Assembly: GCA_934444485.1 (NCBI GenBank)
Contig: CAKSCN010000001.1
Location: forward strand, 26,262 to 90,261
Source: an uncultured Eubacteriales bacterium
GTDB taxonomy: Bacteria > Bacillota > Clostridia > Oscillospirales > CAG-382
Reading direction: 5' to 3'
DNA length: 64,000 bases
Below, one piece after another: positions 45,786 to 55,062 of this stretch; positions within the stretch are counted from its first letter, which is position 1; every line of letters begins with the position of its first letter. Below the pieces are notes generated by a model. It was not told the DNA's origin. It saw only the letters and a program-made list of their open reading frames with translations, and ran no database searches. Position numbers and translations under genes: made by a program.

Positions 45786-46331
45786 ATGAAAGCAACAGGA
45801 ATAGTGAGAAGAATAGACGACCTCGGACGTGTGGTCATACCGAAAGAAATCAGAAGAACAATGAGAATAAGGGAGGGCGACCCTCTGGAAATATTCACGG
45901 ATCGCGACGGCGAGGTAATTTTCAAGAAGTATTCGCCCATAGGCGAGCTTTTGGGCTTTGCGTCGCAGTACGCCGACACCCTCTGCAAGACCTGCTCATA
46001 CCCCATTGTGATAACCGACCGTGACTCCGTCGTCGCCTACGCCGGTCTTCCCAAAAAGGAGGTCGCTGACAGAAAGGTTTCCCCCGACATCGAGGAAATT
46101 ATGGAGTCTCGAAAGCTCTTCACAAGGCGTGAGGGCGAACACGCAAAATACCCCGTTGACAGCCTCGAAAAATACGAAATATCGTGCGCCATGCCGATTA
46201 TCTCCGAGGGCGATATCATAGGCGCAGTCATGTCGATACTCCCCGAGGGCGGCACCGGCGTCCCCGACGACACCGAAATCAAGCTCATTCAGACTGCCGC
46301 CGTGTTCCTTGGAAAACAGCTCGAGGCATAA
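45786..46331 (+). CDS. spoVT: Stage V sporulation transcription factor SpoVT
   Basis: 181 residues. An N-terminal AbrB-type swapped-hairpin DNA-binding domain (MKATGIVRRIDDLGRVVIPK, residues 1-50) is followed by a GAF-like sensor domain (CKTCSYPIVITDRDSVVAYA ... CAMPIISEGDIIGAVMSI). This is the exact architecture and length of SpoVT, which tunes late forespore gene expression and spore germination behaviour. AAAAGGAG lies 13 nt before the ATG, longer than usual. Single gene; it marks the organism as a likely spore former. Confidence 0.92.
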   Translation: MKATGIVRRIDDLGRVVIPKEIRRTMRIREGDPLEIFTDRDGEVIFKKYSPIGELLGFASQYADTLCKTCSYPIVITDRDSVVAYAGLPKKEVADRKVSPDIEEIMESRKLFTRREGEHAKYPVDSLEKYEISCAMPIISEGDIIGAVMSILPEGGTGVPDDTEIKLIQTAAVFLGKQLEA

Positions 46332-46353
46332 AAGGTGAAAAGCTGCGCTTTCA

Positions 46354-46388
46354 ACAATTGACGATTGACAATTGACGATTGACGATTA
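46354..46388 (+). repeat. Heptamer tandem repeat (ATTGACR)
   Basis: About five copies of a 7-bp unit alternating ATTGACG and ATTGACA. The same unit recurs at 51152-51190. Confidence 0.75.
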
Positions 46389-46526
46389 GAGTTGAAAATC
46401 AAGGTCGCACGACGACGGAAGACGGATTTTTGCCGAATTTTGCTGTCGAGCCGTGCGAGGCGTAAAATCGGTGAACGGTATACGCTCCAAATTACAGTCC
46501 CTCAAAATTTACGCTCACAAAAATCT

Positions 46527-46559
46527 AAGTCGGTCACTTACGTATATGGTGACCGACTT
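46527..46559. terminator. Covarying hairpin between spoVT and clpX
   Basis: Perfect 11-bp stem AAGTCGGTCAC / GTGACCGACTT. Leftward it is followed by AGATTTTTG, so it can terminate the clp operon; rightward the T stretch is weak. It belongs to a dispersed family (second copy 56057-56089). Confidence 0.65.
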
Positions 46560-46653
46560 TCGCACTTTATTCGATTAGATGTGTCCTTGCCCATTTCACG
46601 ACGGAGTCCTCGACGACGTCGTGCGGCACCTGTGCAGACACACTTCGTAGTCT

Positions 46654-46747
46654 GCACGAAAGTAAATGCTTCGCAAGCTCGCATTTCTTTCCATGTTCTA
46701 CGTGAGCCTATACTTAATCCCCCTGCAAAACGGAGTTTTGCTCCTTA
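46654..46747 (-). repeat. Dispersed repeat, inverted copy of about 51280-51366
   Basis: Read on the minus strand it shares blocks with the 51.3 kb copy: AGCAAAAC[T/C]CGTTTTGCAGGGGGA, TGG-AAA-AAATGCGAG, GCGAAGCATTT. It contains a terminator-like AAAC-GTTTT hairpin. Confidence 0.6.
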
Positions 46748-46789
46748 AAGCCTTTTGTCCCCGTAAGCTCTCGTTTGTCCCTGCGGCGA

Positions 46790-48043
46790 TCAGCCTTCGA
46801 CGGGTTTGGTGATGATTTTCGCTTCGCCTGTTTTTTCGACGAGCTCCTTTGTGATAATAACCTTGGCAACGTCGCCTCTCGAGGGGAGGTCGTACATCAG
46901 CGGAAGCATTATTTCCTCGGTTATCGACCGCAAGCCTCTCGCACCCGTCTTTCTCTCCTCCGAAAGCTTCGCAATAGTCCTCAACGCTTCGTCCTCAAAC
47001 TCAAGGTCGATACCGTCTATCGCAAAAAGCTTCTTGTACTGGTTCACAAGCGAATTCTTCGGCTCGGTCAGTATCTTCACCATCGCATCAACGTCAAGAG
47101 GGTCAAGGGACACAACAACCGGTATACGTCCCACAAGCTCAGGGATAAGTCCGTACTTAACAAGGTCGTGAGCCGTAAGCTCCTTGAGAAGTGCTCCGTT
47201 CGACTTCTCCTTTTCACCCACAAGCTTCGTGCCGAAACCGAGTGCCTGCTTGCCCGTGCGGTTCTTTATTATGTCCTCGATACCGTCGAACGCACCGCCG
47301 CAGATAAAGAGAATGTTCGAGGTGTCAATCTGTATAAACTCCTGGTTCGGGTGCTTGCGTCCGCCCTGCGGAGGAACATTCGACACCGTACCCTCGAGTA
47401 TCTTCAAAAGCGCCTGCTGTACGCCCTCGCCGGAAACGTCTCTCGTTATCGAGCGGTTCTCGCTTCGGCGGGAAATCTTGTCAATCTCGTCGATGTAGAT
47501 TATTCCCCTCTCGGCAAGGTTTACGTCGTAGTCCGCCGCCTGAATGAGGCGCAGAAGAATGTTCTCGACGTCCTCGCCCACATAGCCTGCCTCGGTGAGA
47601 GTCGTGGCGTCCGCTATCGCAAAAGGCACCTTCAGTATCTTCGCAAGCGTCTGCGCAAGGAGCGTTTTGCCCACACCCGTCGGGCCGAGAAGAAGCACGT
47701 TGCTCTTCTGAAGCTCAACGTCGTCAGCCTTCTTCTTGTCCTCGGAGAGTATTCTCTTGTAGTGATTGTACACCGCAACCGCAAGCGCCTTCTTCGCGGC
47801 GTCCTGACCGATAACGTACCTGTCAAGGTGTTCCTTTATCTCGTGCGGACGGGGAAGCGACTCAAACGAAAGTCCCTCTGCCGAGGCTTCGGGGTTCTCG
47901 GCGTCGTATTCGTTGATAATGCCCTCGCAGAGCATAACGCAGTTTGCGCATATGTTGACGCCTGCCGGTCCTTGGATTATCTTCTTCACTTCACGTTCGC
48001 TCTTTCCGCAGAACGAGCAGATTATATCGGGTTTCTTTGCCAT
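46790..48043 (-). CDS. clpX: ClpX, ATP-binding subunit of ClpXP protease
   Basis: 417-residue AAA+ unfoldase. The zinc-binding domain has Cys9, Cys12, Cys32, Cys35 ([14 protein letters not shown]). Walker A is GPTGVGKT (120-127), Walker B is [10 protein letters not shown], and the GFG of the ClpP-contacting loop is present (KQALGFGTK). It unfolds tagged or misfolded proteins and feeds them to ClpP, encoded just upstream. The start at 48043 ([11 protein letters not shown]) agrees with the family; a frame back to 48085 adds residues unknown in ClpX. Last gene of the tig-clpP-clpX run. Confidence 0.97.
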   Translation of the reverse strand: MAKKPDIICSFCGKSEREVKKIIQGPAGVNICANCVMLCEGIINEYDAENPEASAEGLSFESLPRPHEIKEHLDRYVIGQDAAKKALAVAVYNHYKRILSEDKKKADDVELQKSNVLLLGPTGVGKTLLAQTLAKILKVPFAIADATTLTEAGYVGEDVENILLRLIQAADYDVNLAERGIIYIDEIDKISRRSENRSITRDVSGEGVQQALLKILEGTVSNVPPQGGRKHPNQEFIQIDTSNILFICGGAFDGIEDIIKNRTGKQALGFGTKLVGEKEKSNGALLKELTAHDLVKYGLIPELVGRIPVVVSLDPLDVDAMVKILTEPKNSLVNQYKKLFAIDGIDLEFEDEALRTIAKLSEERKTGARGLRSITEEIMLPLMYDLPSRGDVAKVIITKELVEKTGEAKIITKPVEG

Positions 48044-48180
48044 ACTGTAAAACCGATCCTTTCCATCGCATCCATCGCACCGCAAAGGGGCGGCGCACTT
48101 AGGATTAAAACTCCGCCGACAGCACTGTGTGTTCCGCCGGCGGTTAAATTTACCTGTTTGTAAAACGACCCTTTCGGAAA

Positions 48181-48768
48181 TCAGTTTTCACGCTTTCCGA
48201 TGACCTTGTCGACAAGACCGTAGCTGCAAGCTTCTTCGGCAGTGAGGAAGTTGTCTCTCTCGGTATCGTTCTCGATAGTCTCAAGGGGCTTGCCCGTCTG
48301 CTCGGAGAGGATTTTGTTCATTCTCTCACGGATGCGGAGTATGTGGTCGGCGTGAATCTTGATGTCGGTTGCCTGACCTCTTGTTCCGCCGAGAGGCTGG
48401 TGAATCATTATCTCGCTGTTGGGGAGAGCAAATCTCTTGCCCTTTGCGCCCGACGAGAGAAGAAACGCTCCCATCGAAGCCGCCATACCGACGCAAATGG
48501 TCGATACGTCGCACTTTATATAATTCATGGTGTCGTAAATCGCCATGCCTGCGGAAATAGAGCCGCCGGGACTGTTTATATAAAGGTTTATGTCTTTATC
48601 GGGATCTTTCGCTTCAAGGTAAAGAAGCTGCGCCACAACGAGGGACGCCGTTGCGTCGTTTACCTCATCGGCAAGAAACACGATTCTGTCATTGAGGAGT
48701 CTGGAATATATGTCGTAGGAACGTTCTCCTCTTCCGTCCTGTTCAACGACCATAGGTACAAGCGGCAT
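48181..48768 (-). CDS. clpP: ClpP, proteolytic subunit of Clp protease
   Basis: 195 residues; the start at 48768 has AAAGGAGG 7 nt upstream. Catalytic triad Ser98 ([11 protein letters not shown]), His123 (IMIHQPLGG) and Asp172 (DTERDNF) is intact, and the ribbon [11 protein letters not shown] is present. Forms the tetradecameric chamber used with ClpX. The gap to clpX is 137 nt and to tig 53 nt, a conserved bacterial order. Confidence 0.97.
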   Translation of the reverse strand: MPLVPMVVEQDGRGERSYDIYSRLLNDRIVFLADEVNDATASLVVAQLLYLEAKDPDKDINLYINSPGGSISAGMAIYDTMNYIKCDVSTICVGMAASMGAFLLSSGAKGKRFALPNSEIMIHQPLGGTRGQATDIKIHADHILRIRERMNKILSEQTGKPLETIENDTERDNFLTAEEACSYGLVDKVIGKREN

Positions 48769-48821
48769 AATGCTGCCTCCTTTCGGATACAAGTCACAGA
48801 CCGCGCACGGAAACCGGATTA

Positions 48822-50270
48822 TTACTCCGCATCTTCGGTCTTCTTCTTTCTGGTTGTCTTCTTGGGTTCCTCGGAACCGTCCTCGGTCTTAGCCTTCTTT
48901 GCACGGGTCTTCTTGGGCTTTTCCTCGGTCTTTGCTTCCTCCGCTGCCTTTGCGGCTTCTGCGTCAAGCTCCTCCTTGGTTACGGTCTCTTCGGTGATGT
49001 CCGCATACTCTCTTACCTTTGCGAAAGCCTTTTCGTAGGTTATCTCGTCCTTGAGGTAGTCGGGGGTGAGAGCCTTCTTTACGTCGTCAGCCTTCATGCC
49101 GTAAGCGGAAGCGATTTCGTTGTACTTAGCTTCGATGTCCTCGTCTGTCGCCTCAATACCCTCAAGCTTGATTATCTCTTCGAGAGCGAGAGAACGCTTT
49201 ACGTTGACCTCAGCAGCCTTGGAGTAGTGCTCCTTGAGGGACTCCTTGGTCATGCCGGTATACTTCATGAACATATCGAGGCTCATGCCCTGCTGACGGA
49301 GGTTAGCGTCGTATTCTCTTACGAGGTTTTCCTTTTCCTTGTCGTACATAACCTCGGGAATATCAGCTTCAACAAGCGCGCAGAGAGCTTCCGCAAGCTC
49401 CTCGCCGAGACGTCTTTCAGCGTCTGCGTCATGCTTCTTCTCTATCTTTGCCTTGATATCAGCCTTGTATTCATCGAGAGTATCGAATTCCGATGCGTCC
49501 TTTGCGAACTCGTCGTCGAGAGCCGGAAGCTCTTCCTTTTCGAGAGAGTTGAGCTTTACCTTGAATACGGCAGCCTTGCCCTTGAGGTCCTCAGCATGGT
49601 ACTCTTCGGGGAAGGTTACGTTTACGTCGAATTCCTCGCCGGGCTTTTTGCCGACGATCTGCTCCTCAAATCCGGGGATGAACTGACCGGAGCCGAGAGT
49701 GAGCTTGTGACCCTCGTCCTTGCCGCCTGCGAATGCGACTCCGTCAACAAAACCTTCGTAGTCGATGTTTGCGATGTCGCCTGTCTCTGCGGCTCTGTCC
49801 TCAACGGCAATGCTTCTTGCGAGTCTCTTGCGCGCTATCTCGAGGTCTGCGTCAACTTCGCTGTCCTCAACCTTGACGGTCTTCTTTGTGAGCTTAATGC
49901 CCTTATAGTCGCCGAGCTTTACGTCGGGCTTTCTGATGAATGTGACCTTTGCGATAACGCCCTCTTCGTTTTCAAAGTCAACGTCGGTGATTTCGGGAGT
50001 GTCGATAACGGTGTAGCCGCTTTCCTTTGCGCCTGCCTCGATTTCAGAGGGGAGAACGTCGTTTATTGCGTCCTCGAAGAATATGCCCTTGCCGTAGTAC
50101 TTTTCAATGATGGCACGGGGAGCCTTGCCCTTTCTGAAGCCGGGGAGCTGGATATTCTTAACCTGCTTCTTATATGCCTTTTCGACTGCCTTCTCGAACA
50201 CGTCACGGTCGATCTTTATCTCAAGTTCAACCTTGTTCTTTTCGATTTCCTTTGCATTTTTCAAACTCAT
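48822..50270 (-). CDS. tig: Trigger factor with a basic C-terminal tail
   Basis: 482 residues. The ribosome-binding N-domain carries the signature GFRKGKAP (residues ~44-51). An FKBP-type prolyl isomerase domain spans about 150-240 ([40 protein letters not shown]), followed by the helical chaperone domain. The last ~55 residues (from about [20 protein letters not shown]) are low-complexity, alternating acidic and Lys/Arg-rich, and extend beyond the usual ~430-residue length. GGAGG precedes the ATG by 8 nt. It folds nascent chains and co-operates with the ClpXP genes downstream. Confidence 0.96.
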   Translation of the reverse strand: MSLKNAKEIEKNKVELEIKIDRDVFEKAVEKAYKKQVKNIQLPGFRKGKAPRAIIEKYYGKGIFFEDAINDVLPSEIEAGAKESGYTVIDTPEITDVDFENEEGVIAKVTFIRKPDVKLGDYKGIKLTKKTVKVEDSEVDADLEIARKRLARSIAVEDRAAETGDIANIDYEGFVDGVAFAGGKDEGHKLTLGSGQFIPGFEEQIVGKKPGEEFDVNVTFPEEYHAEDLKGKAAVFKVKLNSLEKEELPALDDEFAKDASEFDTLDEYKADIKAKIEKKHDADAERRLGEELAEALCALVEADIPEVMYDKEKENLVREYDANLRQQGMSLDMFMKYTGMTKESLKEHYSKAAEVNVKRSLALEEIIKLEGIEATDEDIEAKYNEIASAYGMKADDVKKALTPDYLKDEITYEKAFAKVREYADITEETVTKEELDAEAAKAAEEAKTEEKPKKTRAKKAKTEDGSEEPKKTTRKKKTEDAE

Positions 50271-50332
50271 GTCTGTTTCCTCCGTATACGTTCCCGTGCG
50301 GAACGGTGATATTTAAATACTTTATCTATTCT

Positions 50333-50360
50333 ATTTTATACCTTTTTTTGAATATGTCAA
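50333..50360 (-). promoter_or_regulatory. Promoter of tig-clpP-clpX
   Basis: Minus strand TTGACA (50355-50360), 16-nt spacer, TAAAAT (50333-50338), about 60 nt before tig. No CtsR- or CIRCE-like repeat was seen. Confidence 0.65.
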
Positions 50361-50401
50361 GATGTTTTTTGAATAATTGTATGTTTGACCAATACTTTCC
50401 T

Positions 50402-51109
50402 TTACACGCTTACTCTGATTGGGCAAAATTCCAATGCGTCGCACGATGTAAGAGTCTGCGACATACCGTAAACGTCTCCGGGGACGGCTGACGGCGGCAG
50501 ACCGTGGATATGACCGCAGAAAATGCGGCGCACGCCGTACTCCAAAAGAAGCTCTATTGCGGCGTCGTTTTTGAAGTCTGCGAACATGACGGGGTAGTGA
50601 GTAAAGGCGACGATTTCCGCACCGAGAGCGTCCTCGGCAAGCTTTGCGGCGGCGGCGAGGGACAGCTTGAGTCTTGCCGCTTCACGGGCGATTATTCGTG
50701 CGTCCTCGGTTTTCACGCCGAATTCGTACATCCACCCTCTCGAGCCGCAGACGACGATATTGCCGCAGAGGTAGGCGTTATTGTAGAGGAACGACAGCGT
50801 GGAAAAGCCCTTTTCGGCAGTGAAGCGGTTCATCTTGGCGGCGGTCGTCCACCAGTAGTCGTGATTGCCTCTGCCGATTATTTTCTTCCCGGGGAGCGCT
50901 TCGAGAAACGCAAGGTCCGCCTCGGCGTCCGCAAGGTCAATACCCCACGATATGTCTCCCGGAAGCACGACAGTGTCCTCGTCCGTGACAAGCGCTCTCC
51001 AGTTTTCTTCAATTTTTTTGTAGTGGTCGATCCACCTTGCGCCGAATATGTCCATCGGCTTGTCCGTCGAAAACGACAGATGAGGATCGCTGAGTACGTA
51101 TAATGACAA
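50402..51109 (-). CDS. Calcineurin-type metallophosphoesterase
   Basis: A TTG at 51109 with AAAGGAG 7 nt upstream is the likely start, giving 235 residues that begin SLYVLSDPHLSF. Reading further upstream translates repeat DNA and is rejected. All metallophosphatase motifs are present: DPHL, GDISWG, GRGNHDYWW, FTHYPVMF, GHIHG. These bind two metals and hydrolyse phosphoesters; the family member is not specific enough to name a substrate. It is isolated between the clp operon and a repeat block. Confidence 0.85.
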   Translation of the reverse strand: MSLYVLSDPHLSFSTDKPMDIFGARWIDHYKKIEENWRALVTDEDTVVLPGDISWGIDLADAEADLAFLEALPGKKIIGRGNHDYWWTTAAKMNRFTAEKGFSTLSFLYNNAYLCGNIVVCGSRGWMYEFGVKTEDARIIAREAARLKLSLAAAAKLAEDALGAEIVAFTHYPVMFADFKNDAAIELLLEYGVRRIFCGHIHGLPPSAVPGDVYGMSQTLTSCDALEFCPIRVSV

Positions 51110-51151
51110 GTCTATACTCCTTTCGGAAACAATCTTGCAGCATCGCAGGGC

Positions 51152-51190
51152 GATTGACAATTGACAATTGACAATTGACGATTGACGATT
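51152..51190 (+). repeat. Heptamer tandem repeat (ATTGACA/ATTGACG)
   Basis: Five to six 7-bp units, the same family as 46354-46388. Confidence 0.8.
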
Positions 51191-51419
51191 ACGAGAGCCG
51201 CTCGCCGCAGGGGCTGCAAACGAGAGCCGCTCGCCGCGGGGGCGTTCTTTTCTGAAGAAAAGAACCAAAAGACTTCAAAAGCAAAACTTCGTTTTGCAGG
51301 GGGAATTTTAAGGATTATACCCACGCTCCATGGTATGTGGAAAAAATGCGAGTTTACGAAGCATTTTCTTTGCGAAAGCAACTTTGTTGCGTCGCCTGAA
51401 AGCCGCTTGCGGCGTCGCC

Positions 51420-51575
51420 TTGTAGGGCGGGGGTTTATCTCCCGCCGCAAGAACCCAACGCAAGGTTATGTATGTCGTATTGTAGAAAAGCGGCAAACGG
51501 TTATGGCAAATGCGTATTATCCGAGGTCGTTGGTCATCGGAGGCAGCGGCGGGAGACAAGCCGCCCGCCCTACAA
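51420..51575. mobile_element. MITE-like element with ~29-bp terminal inverted repeats
   Basis: The ends TTGTAGGGCGGG...TCTCCCGCCGC (51420-51448) and their inverted copy at 51546-51575 differ at only a few positions around a ~97-bp centre without a coding frame. No transposase lies nearby, so it would be non-autonomous. Confidence 0.6.
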
Positions 51576-51683
51576 AATACCAATGAGCCTTGTAATAATC
51601 GCACAACCCCAAACACCAACACCCTCGGCAAAATCCGACATTCCGTCTATGGACAGCCTCAAAATCAGCGCCATATAATCGAT

Positions 51684-51833
51684 GAAGAAAAGCGCAGCTT
51701 TTCCACCACAACGTTGCGAAGCAACATTTCACATCGAGCGAAGCGAGATATTTCACGCATTCCGAGAGGAATGCCTTTCACATTTTGCGTAAGCAAAATA
51801 TTTCACCGAAAAGCAAAGCTTTTCAAAACATTT
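51684..51833. repeat. Array of short hairpins with TTTCA linkers
   Basis: Consecutive small palindromes (GTTGCGAAGCAAC, TCGAGCGAAGCGAGA, GCATTCCGAGAGGAATGC, ATTTTGCGTAAGCAAAAT, GAAAAGCAAAGCTTTTC) are separated by a nearly constant ATTTCAC linker. A related array closes the window (63861-64000). Confidence 0.8.
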
Positions 51834-52618
51834 CTCCCTATCACCTTTCTCCCTCTCCACGCATACGCTCTCTCGGCAAATTCTTCGTCGGTCATAGCGT
51901 CGAGAAGAGCGGGAGTGATGTACTGAATGCGTGCCTCGTGAAAGAAGCGGACGGGAGTTTCGGCAATATCCTTGTTGTGCGGACAGACCTCCTGACAGAT
52001 GTCACACCCCCAAACGCTGTTTTTCACACACTCCGTGAGAAGTTCTTCGTCTTCTTCGTCAAGACGCTTTTTCTGCGTGAGTTCGGAAAAGCAAGCACCG
52101 CCGCCCGAAAGAAAAGTCGGACACGCTCTTTCACAGCGTCCGCACCCCATGCACTCCCCGTTCGGAGAAACGAGTCCGTCCGAGAAAAGCGAGAGGTCGG
52201 CGTCCGAAAATACCGCTCCGATGAACACATACGAGCCGTACTTGGCGTTTATCAACAGCCTGTTTTTACCTCGCACGCCGAGTCCGAGTAAAAGTGCGGA
52301 GCTTTTTTCGTCGAGCGGAGATAAGTCGCTCATCACCTTTGCAAAACAGGGTGAGCCTATATCCGAAAACGCCTCTCTCACCTTTTCGCCGAGCAAGCCG
52401 AAATATTTGTGGTAGTCACGGCTCACGGCGTACCTTGAAATGTTCCGGGGACCGTCGTCACGGACGAAATACGGCACGAGAAAAACAACCGCACTTTTCG
52501 TCCCCTGCGGCATATGCCGTTCGAGAGTGACCGGGAGCTTTTCCACAGGCGACGACGCAAAGCGGTCGATACCCTCGCTCTCAAAGACTCCGAGAACAGC
52601 TTTTTCCTCATTCGTCAT
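51803..52618 (-). CDS. QueG-like epoxyqueuosine reductase family protein
   Basis: 271 residues; the start at 52618 has GGAGG 8 nt upstream. The N-terminal DUF1730-type domain (KSAVVFLVPYF, NISRYAVSRDYHKYF, INAKYGSYVFIGAVF) is followed by two 4Fe-4S clusters: CMGCGRCERACP and, later, CDICQEVCPHNKD. QueG performs the last step of queuosine synthesis with cobalamin. This protein lacks the C-terminal ~100 residues of classical QueG, so it is either a short form or a paralogue. Its last codons (KSFAFR-stop) are provided by one of the hairpin repeats, so the present C-terminus may be a replacement. It follows recD2 by 53 nt. Confidence 0.83.
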   Translation of the reverse strand: MTNEEKAVLGVFESEGIDRFASSPVEKLPVTLERHMPQGTKSAVVFLVPYFVRDDGPRNISRYAVSRDYHKYFGLLGEKVREAFSDIGSPCFAKVMSDLSPLDEKSSALLLGLGVRGKNRLLINAKYGSYVFIGAVFSDADLSLFSDGLVSPNGECMGCGRCERACPTFLSGGGACFSELTQKKRLDEEDEELLTECVKNSVWGCDICQEVCPHNKDIAETPVRFFHEARIQYITPALLDAMTDEEFAERAYAWRGRKVIGRNVLKSFAFR

Positions 52619-52671
52619 TCGTCTCACCTCCGATGTGCGTTTCGTCTGCGTTTGCGCCGACAGACGGGATA

Positions 52672-54969
52672 TCAGAACGGTATGTCTTCTTCTCCGATAA
52701 AGTCCTCCGACTGCGGCTCTTCGCTTTCCTTTCCGAGACTGCCGTTCGCCGTTTCGCGGAGCATATACGCAAGTCCCGAATACTTTTTCGACCTGTTCTC
52801 GGTCTTCACCATCTGCTCTATCTTTTTCGCACGTCCCGTGAGGATAACGAGCTTCTTTGCACGTGTCACGGCGGTGTAGAGCATATTGCGTGTGAGAAGA
52901 GTCGGAGGTGCGTCGAATACGGGGATTATCACCGCCGGGTACTCGCTTCCCTGGCTCTTATGGACGGTCACGGCGTAAGCGTGCTCTATCTCTTCGATCT
53001 GCGCAAAGTCGTACTTCGCAACCTTGTCGTCGTAGCGTATGCGGAAAACCTCTTCGACGGGGTCTATCGACTCGAGTATGCCTATGTCGCCGTTGTACAC
53101 GCCCTCGCCGCCGACGCCTGCGTCGTTTATCCACTCGACCGAGTAGTCGTTCTTTATCTGCATGACCTTGTCGCACTCACGGAAAACCGTGTCCTTATAC
53201 GGCAGCTCCTTTTTCGACGGCTGCGCCGGGTTTAACTTCTCTCCGAGAACGTGGTTGAGGTTGGCGACTCCGGCAACTCCGATTCGTGACGGAGTTATCA
53301 CCTGAATGTCACGCAAAGGGTCGAAGCCGTATGCCTCCGGAAGACGCTTTGTCACAAGGCTGCATATAAGGTCGCACAGCACGCCGCCGTCGTCACGTGG
53401 CATGAAGAAAAAGTCGCTGTTCTTGTTGTCGAGCTTCGGCATTTCGCCGTGGTTTATCGCATGAGCGTTGACTACTATCATGCTGTCGCCCGACTGGCGG
53501 AAAATCTGTCCGAGGCGGACGGTGTATATAACGCCCGATTTTATCATGTCCGCAAGCGTATCTCCTGCGCCGACGGGCGGAAGCTGGTCGCTGTCTCCGA
53601 TGAAAATGAGCTTCGTTCCCGGCGTCACCGCACGCAAAAGCGACGACAGCAGGAGAATGTCGGTCATCGACACCTCATCGATTATAAGTGCGCCGCAGTC
53701 GAGCGGATTGTCCTCGTCACGTGAGAACCTCGAGCCGTCGCCGCCGGTGAACTCGGTTTCGAGAAGCCTGTGGAGAGTGCGTGCTTCACGACCGGTTGAT
53801 TCCGACATACGCTTTGCGGCTCTGCCGGTGGGGGCTGCAAGGAGAGTTTCGATTCCGAGCGAGTCGAAAAGCTTGATTATTGCACGTATAACCGTGGTTT
53901 TTCCGGTTCCGGGACCTCCGGTCACAATCATAAGTCCCTCTGTGACGGCGCTCATTATGGCGGTTCTCTGCATCGGCGCAAAGGTTATGCCAAGCTCCGC
54001 TTCAACGTCGCATATCTTCTGCTGAGCCTTGACTATCGGCAGATTGACCGCCGACTTTGCCAAAAGCAAGAGCTTTTCCGCACAATACTTTTCCGCACGG
54101 TAGACGAAGGCAAGGTACAGCATCTCGGCGCCGTCAATCTTCACGAGTATCAGTTCTCCGACCGAGAGCAGTCTCTTCACTCCGCAGAGAACGTCGTCCT
54201 TCGACACGCCGAGCAGCTTTGCGGCACCTGTATTTACCTCGTCGATCGGCATACAGCAGTTTCCGTCCGTGCCGAGCTTTGTGTTGAGGTAAAACTTAAT
54301 CCCCGACTCCACTCTGAACACCGAGTTTTTCTCGATGCCGAGCGAACGTGCTATGCTGTCGGCACGCTCAAAGCCGATGCCCTTGACGCGGTCGCAGAGT
54401 ATGTAGGGGTTGTTTCTCACGATATCGACCGCTGCGTCTCCGAAAGCCTGCTGAATTTTGAGTGCGGACGCCGGCCCTATGCTGTCGCCGAAGGTGAGCA
54501 TAATATTGCGTATGCCTCGCTGTGCTGCGAAGCTCTCGCCTATCTGCCTTGCTTTTTTCGGAGTGATTCCCTTTATATCGGCAAGCCACTCCGGGTGGTT
54601 TTCGAGCACCTCAAAGGTTTCCGTGCCGTACTTATCCACAATTCTTTTCGCCGACACCGGTCCTATTCCCTTGACCGCTCCCGACGAGAGGTATTCGATA
54701 ATTGCCTCGTCGCTTGCCGGAAGCTCTTTTTGGTAGCTTTCAGCGGAAAACTGTCTGCCGAACGAAGCATGGTGAGTCCACTTTCCGTAGGCGGTGAGTT
54801 TTTCTCCGCAGGCGAGCATGGGCATAACGCCGACGACCGTAATTTCCTCTCCGACGCTGTCGGTGATAACGCACACGGTATATCCGTTGTCTTTATTTTC
54901 AAAAAGCACGTCGGTTATCGTTCCCGACACCTTTTCCTTGCCGAAATCACGGGTTTCGTCCGCAGTCAA
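52672..54969 (-). CDS. recD2: RecD2-type ATP-dependent DNA helicase
   Basis: 765 residues from a TTG at 54969 (GAAGG 8 nt upstream; a GTG at 54978 overlaps that site). The N-terminal OB-like region (VSGTITDVLFENKDNGYTVC) and helix-hairpin-helix segments (GAVKGIGPVSAKRIV, DIKGITPKKARQIGE, VKGIGFERADSIA) are characteristic of RecD2/YrrC. The superfamily 1B motor has Walker A GGPGTGKT, DEVSM, and the C-terminal VTVHKSQGSEYP and YTAVTRAK motifs. 5'-3' helicase acting in repair without RecBC. Upstream partner of the QueG-like gene in one transcript. Confidence 0.93.
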   Translation of the reverse strand: MTADETRDFGKEKVSGTITDVLFENKDNGYTVCVITDSVGEEITVVGVMPMLACGEKLTAYGKWTHHASFGRQFSAESYQKELPASDEAIIEYLSSGAVKGIGPVSAKRIVDKYGTETFEVLENHPEWLADIKGITPKKARQIGESFAAQRGIRNIMLTFGDSIGPASALKIQQAFGDAAVDIVRNNPYILCDRVKGIGFERADSIARSLGIEKNSVFRVESGIKFYLNTKLGTDGNCCMPIDEVNTGAAKLLGVSKDDVLCGVKRLLSVGELILVKIDGAEMLYLAFVYRAEKYCAEKLLLLAKSAVNLPIVKAQQKICDVEAELGITFAPMQRTAIMSAVTEGLMIVTGGPGTGKTTVIRAIIKLFDSLGIETLLAAPTGRAAKRMSESTGREARTLHRLLETEFTGGDGSRFSRDEDNPLDCGALIIDEVSMTDILLLSSLLRAVTPGTKLIFIGDSDQLPPVGAGDTLADMIKSGVIYTVRLGQIFRQSGDSMIVVNAHAINHGEMPKLDNKNSDFFFMPRDDGGVLCDLICSLVTKRLPEAYGFDPLRDIQVITPSRIGVAGVANLNHVLGEKLNPAQPSKKELPYKDTVFRECDKVMQIKNDYSVEWINDAGVGGEGVYNGDIGILESIDPVEEVFRIRYDDKVAKYDFAQIEEIEHAYAVTVHKSQGSEYPAVIIPVFDAPPTLLTRNMLYTAVTRAKKLVILTGRAKKIEQMVKTENRSKKYSGLAYMLRETANGSLGKESEEPQSEDFIGEEDIPF

Positions 54970-55062
54970 AAAAATCACCTTCGTTCAGGCCGCCCATTCC
55001 GTACCGAAGTACGCCGTGCGGCAATATACTGTAATACAAGAAAATTTTCGGGAGTGACCGTA

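Larger units (their letters stand above)
51110..51802. other. Repeat-rich gap, no gene
   Basis: Holds heptamer repeats (51152-51190), a block with CGAGAGCCGCTCGCCGC and the TTCTTTTCTGAAGAAAAGAA palindrome (51190-51300) whose inverted copy lies at 56252-56340, a MITE-like element (51420-51575), an ~80-bp dispersed repeat (51598-51675) and a hairpin array (51684-51833). Confidence 0.75.

Noticed and set aside
46354..46388. CRISPR array
   Set aside because: The units are 7 bp with no spacers; no cas genes in the window.
46775..48163. Long rightward reading frame over clpX
   Set aside because: It is antisense to an unambiguous ClpX gene, Arg/Leu-rich, with no ribosome binding site; an effect of codon bias.
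51110..51268. N-terminal extension of the metallophosphoesterase
   Set aside because: It translates heptamer repeats (SSIVNCQLSI) and lacks a ribosome binding site; the TTG at 51109 has one.
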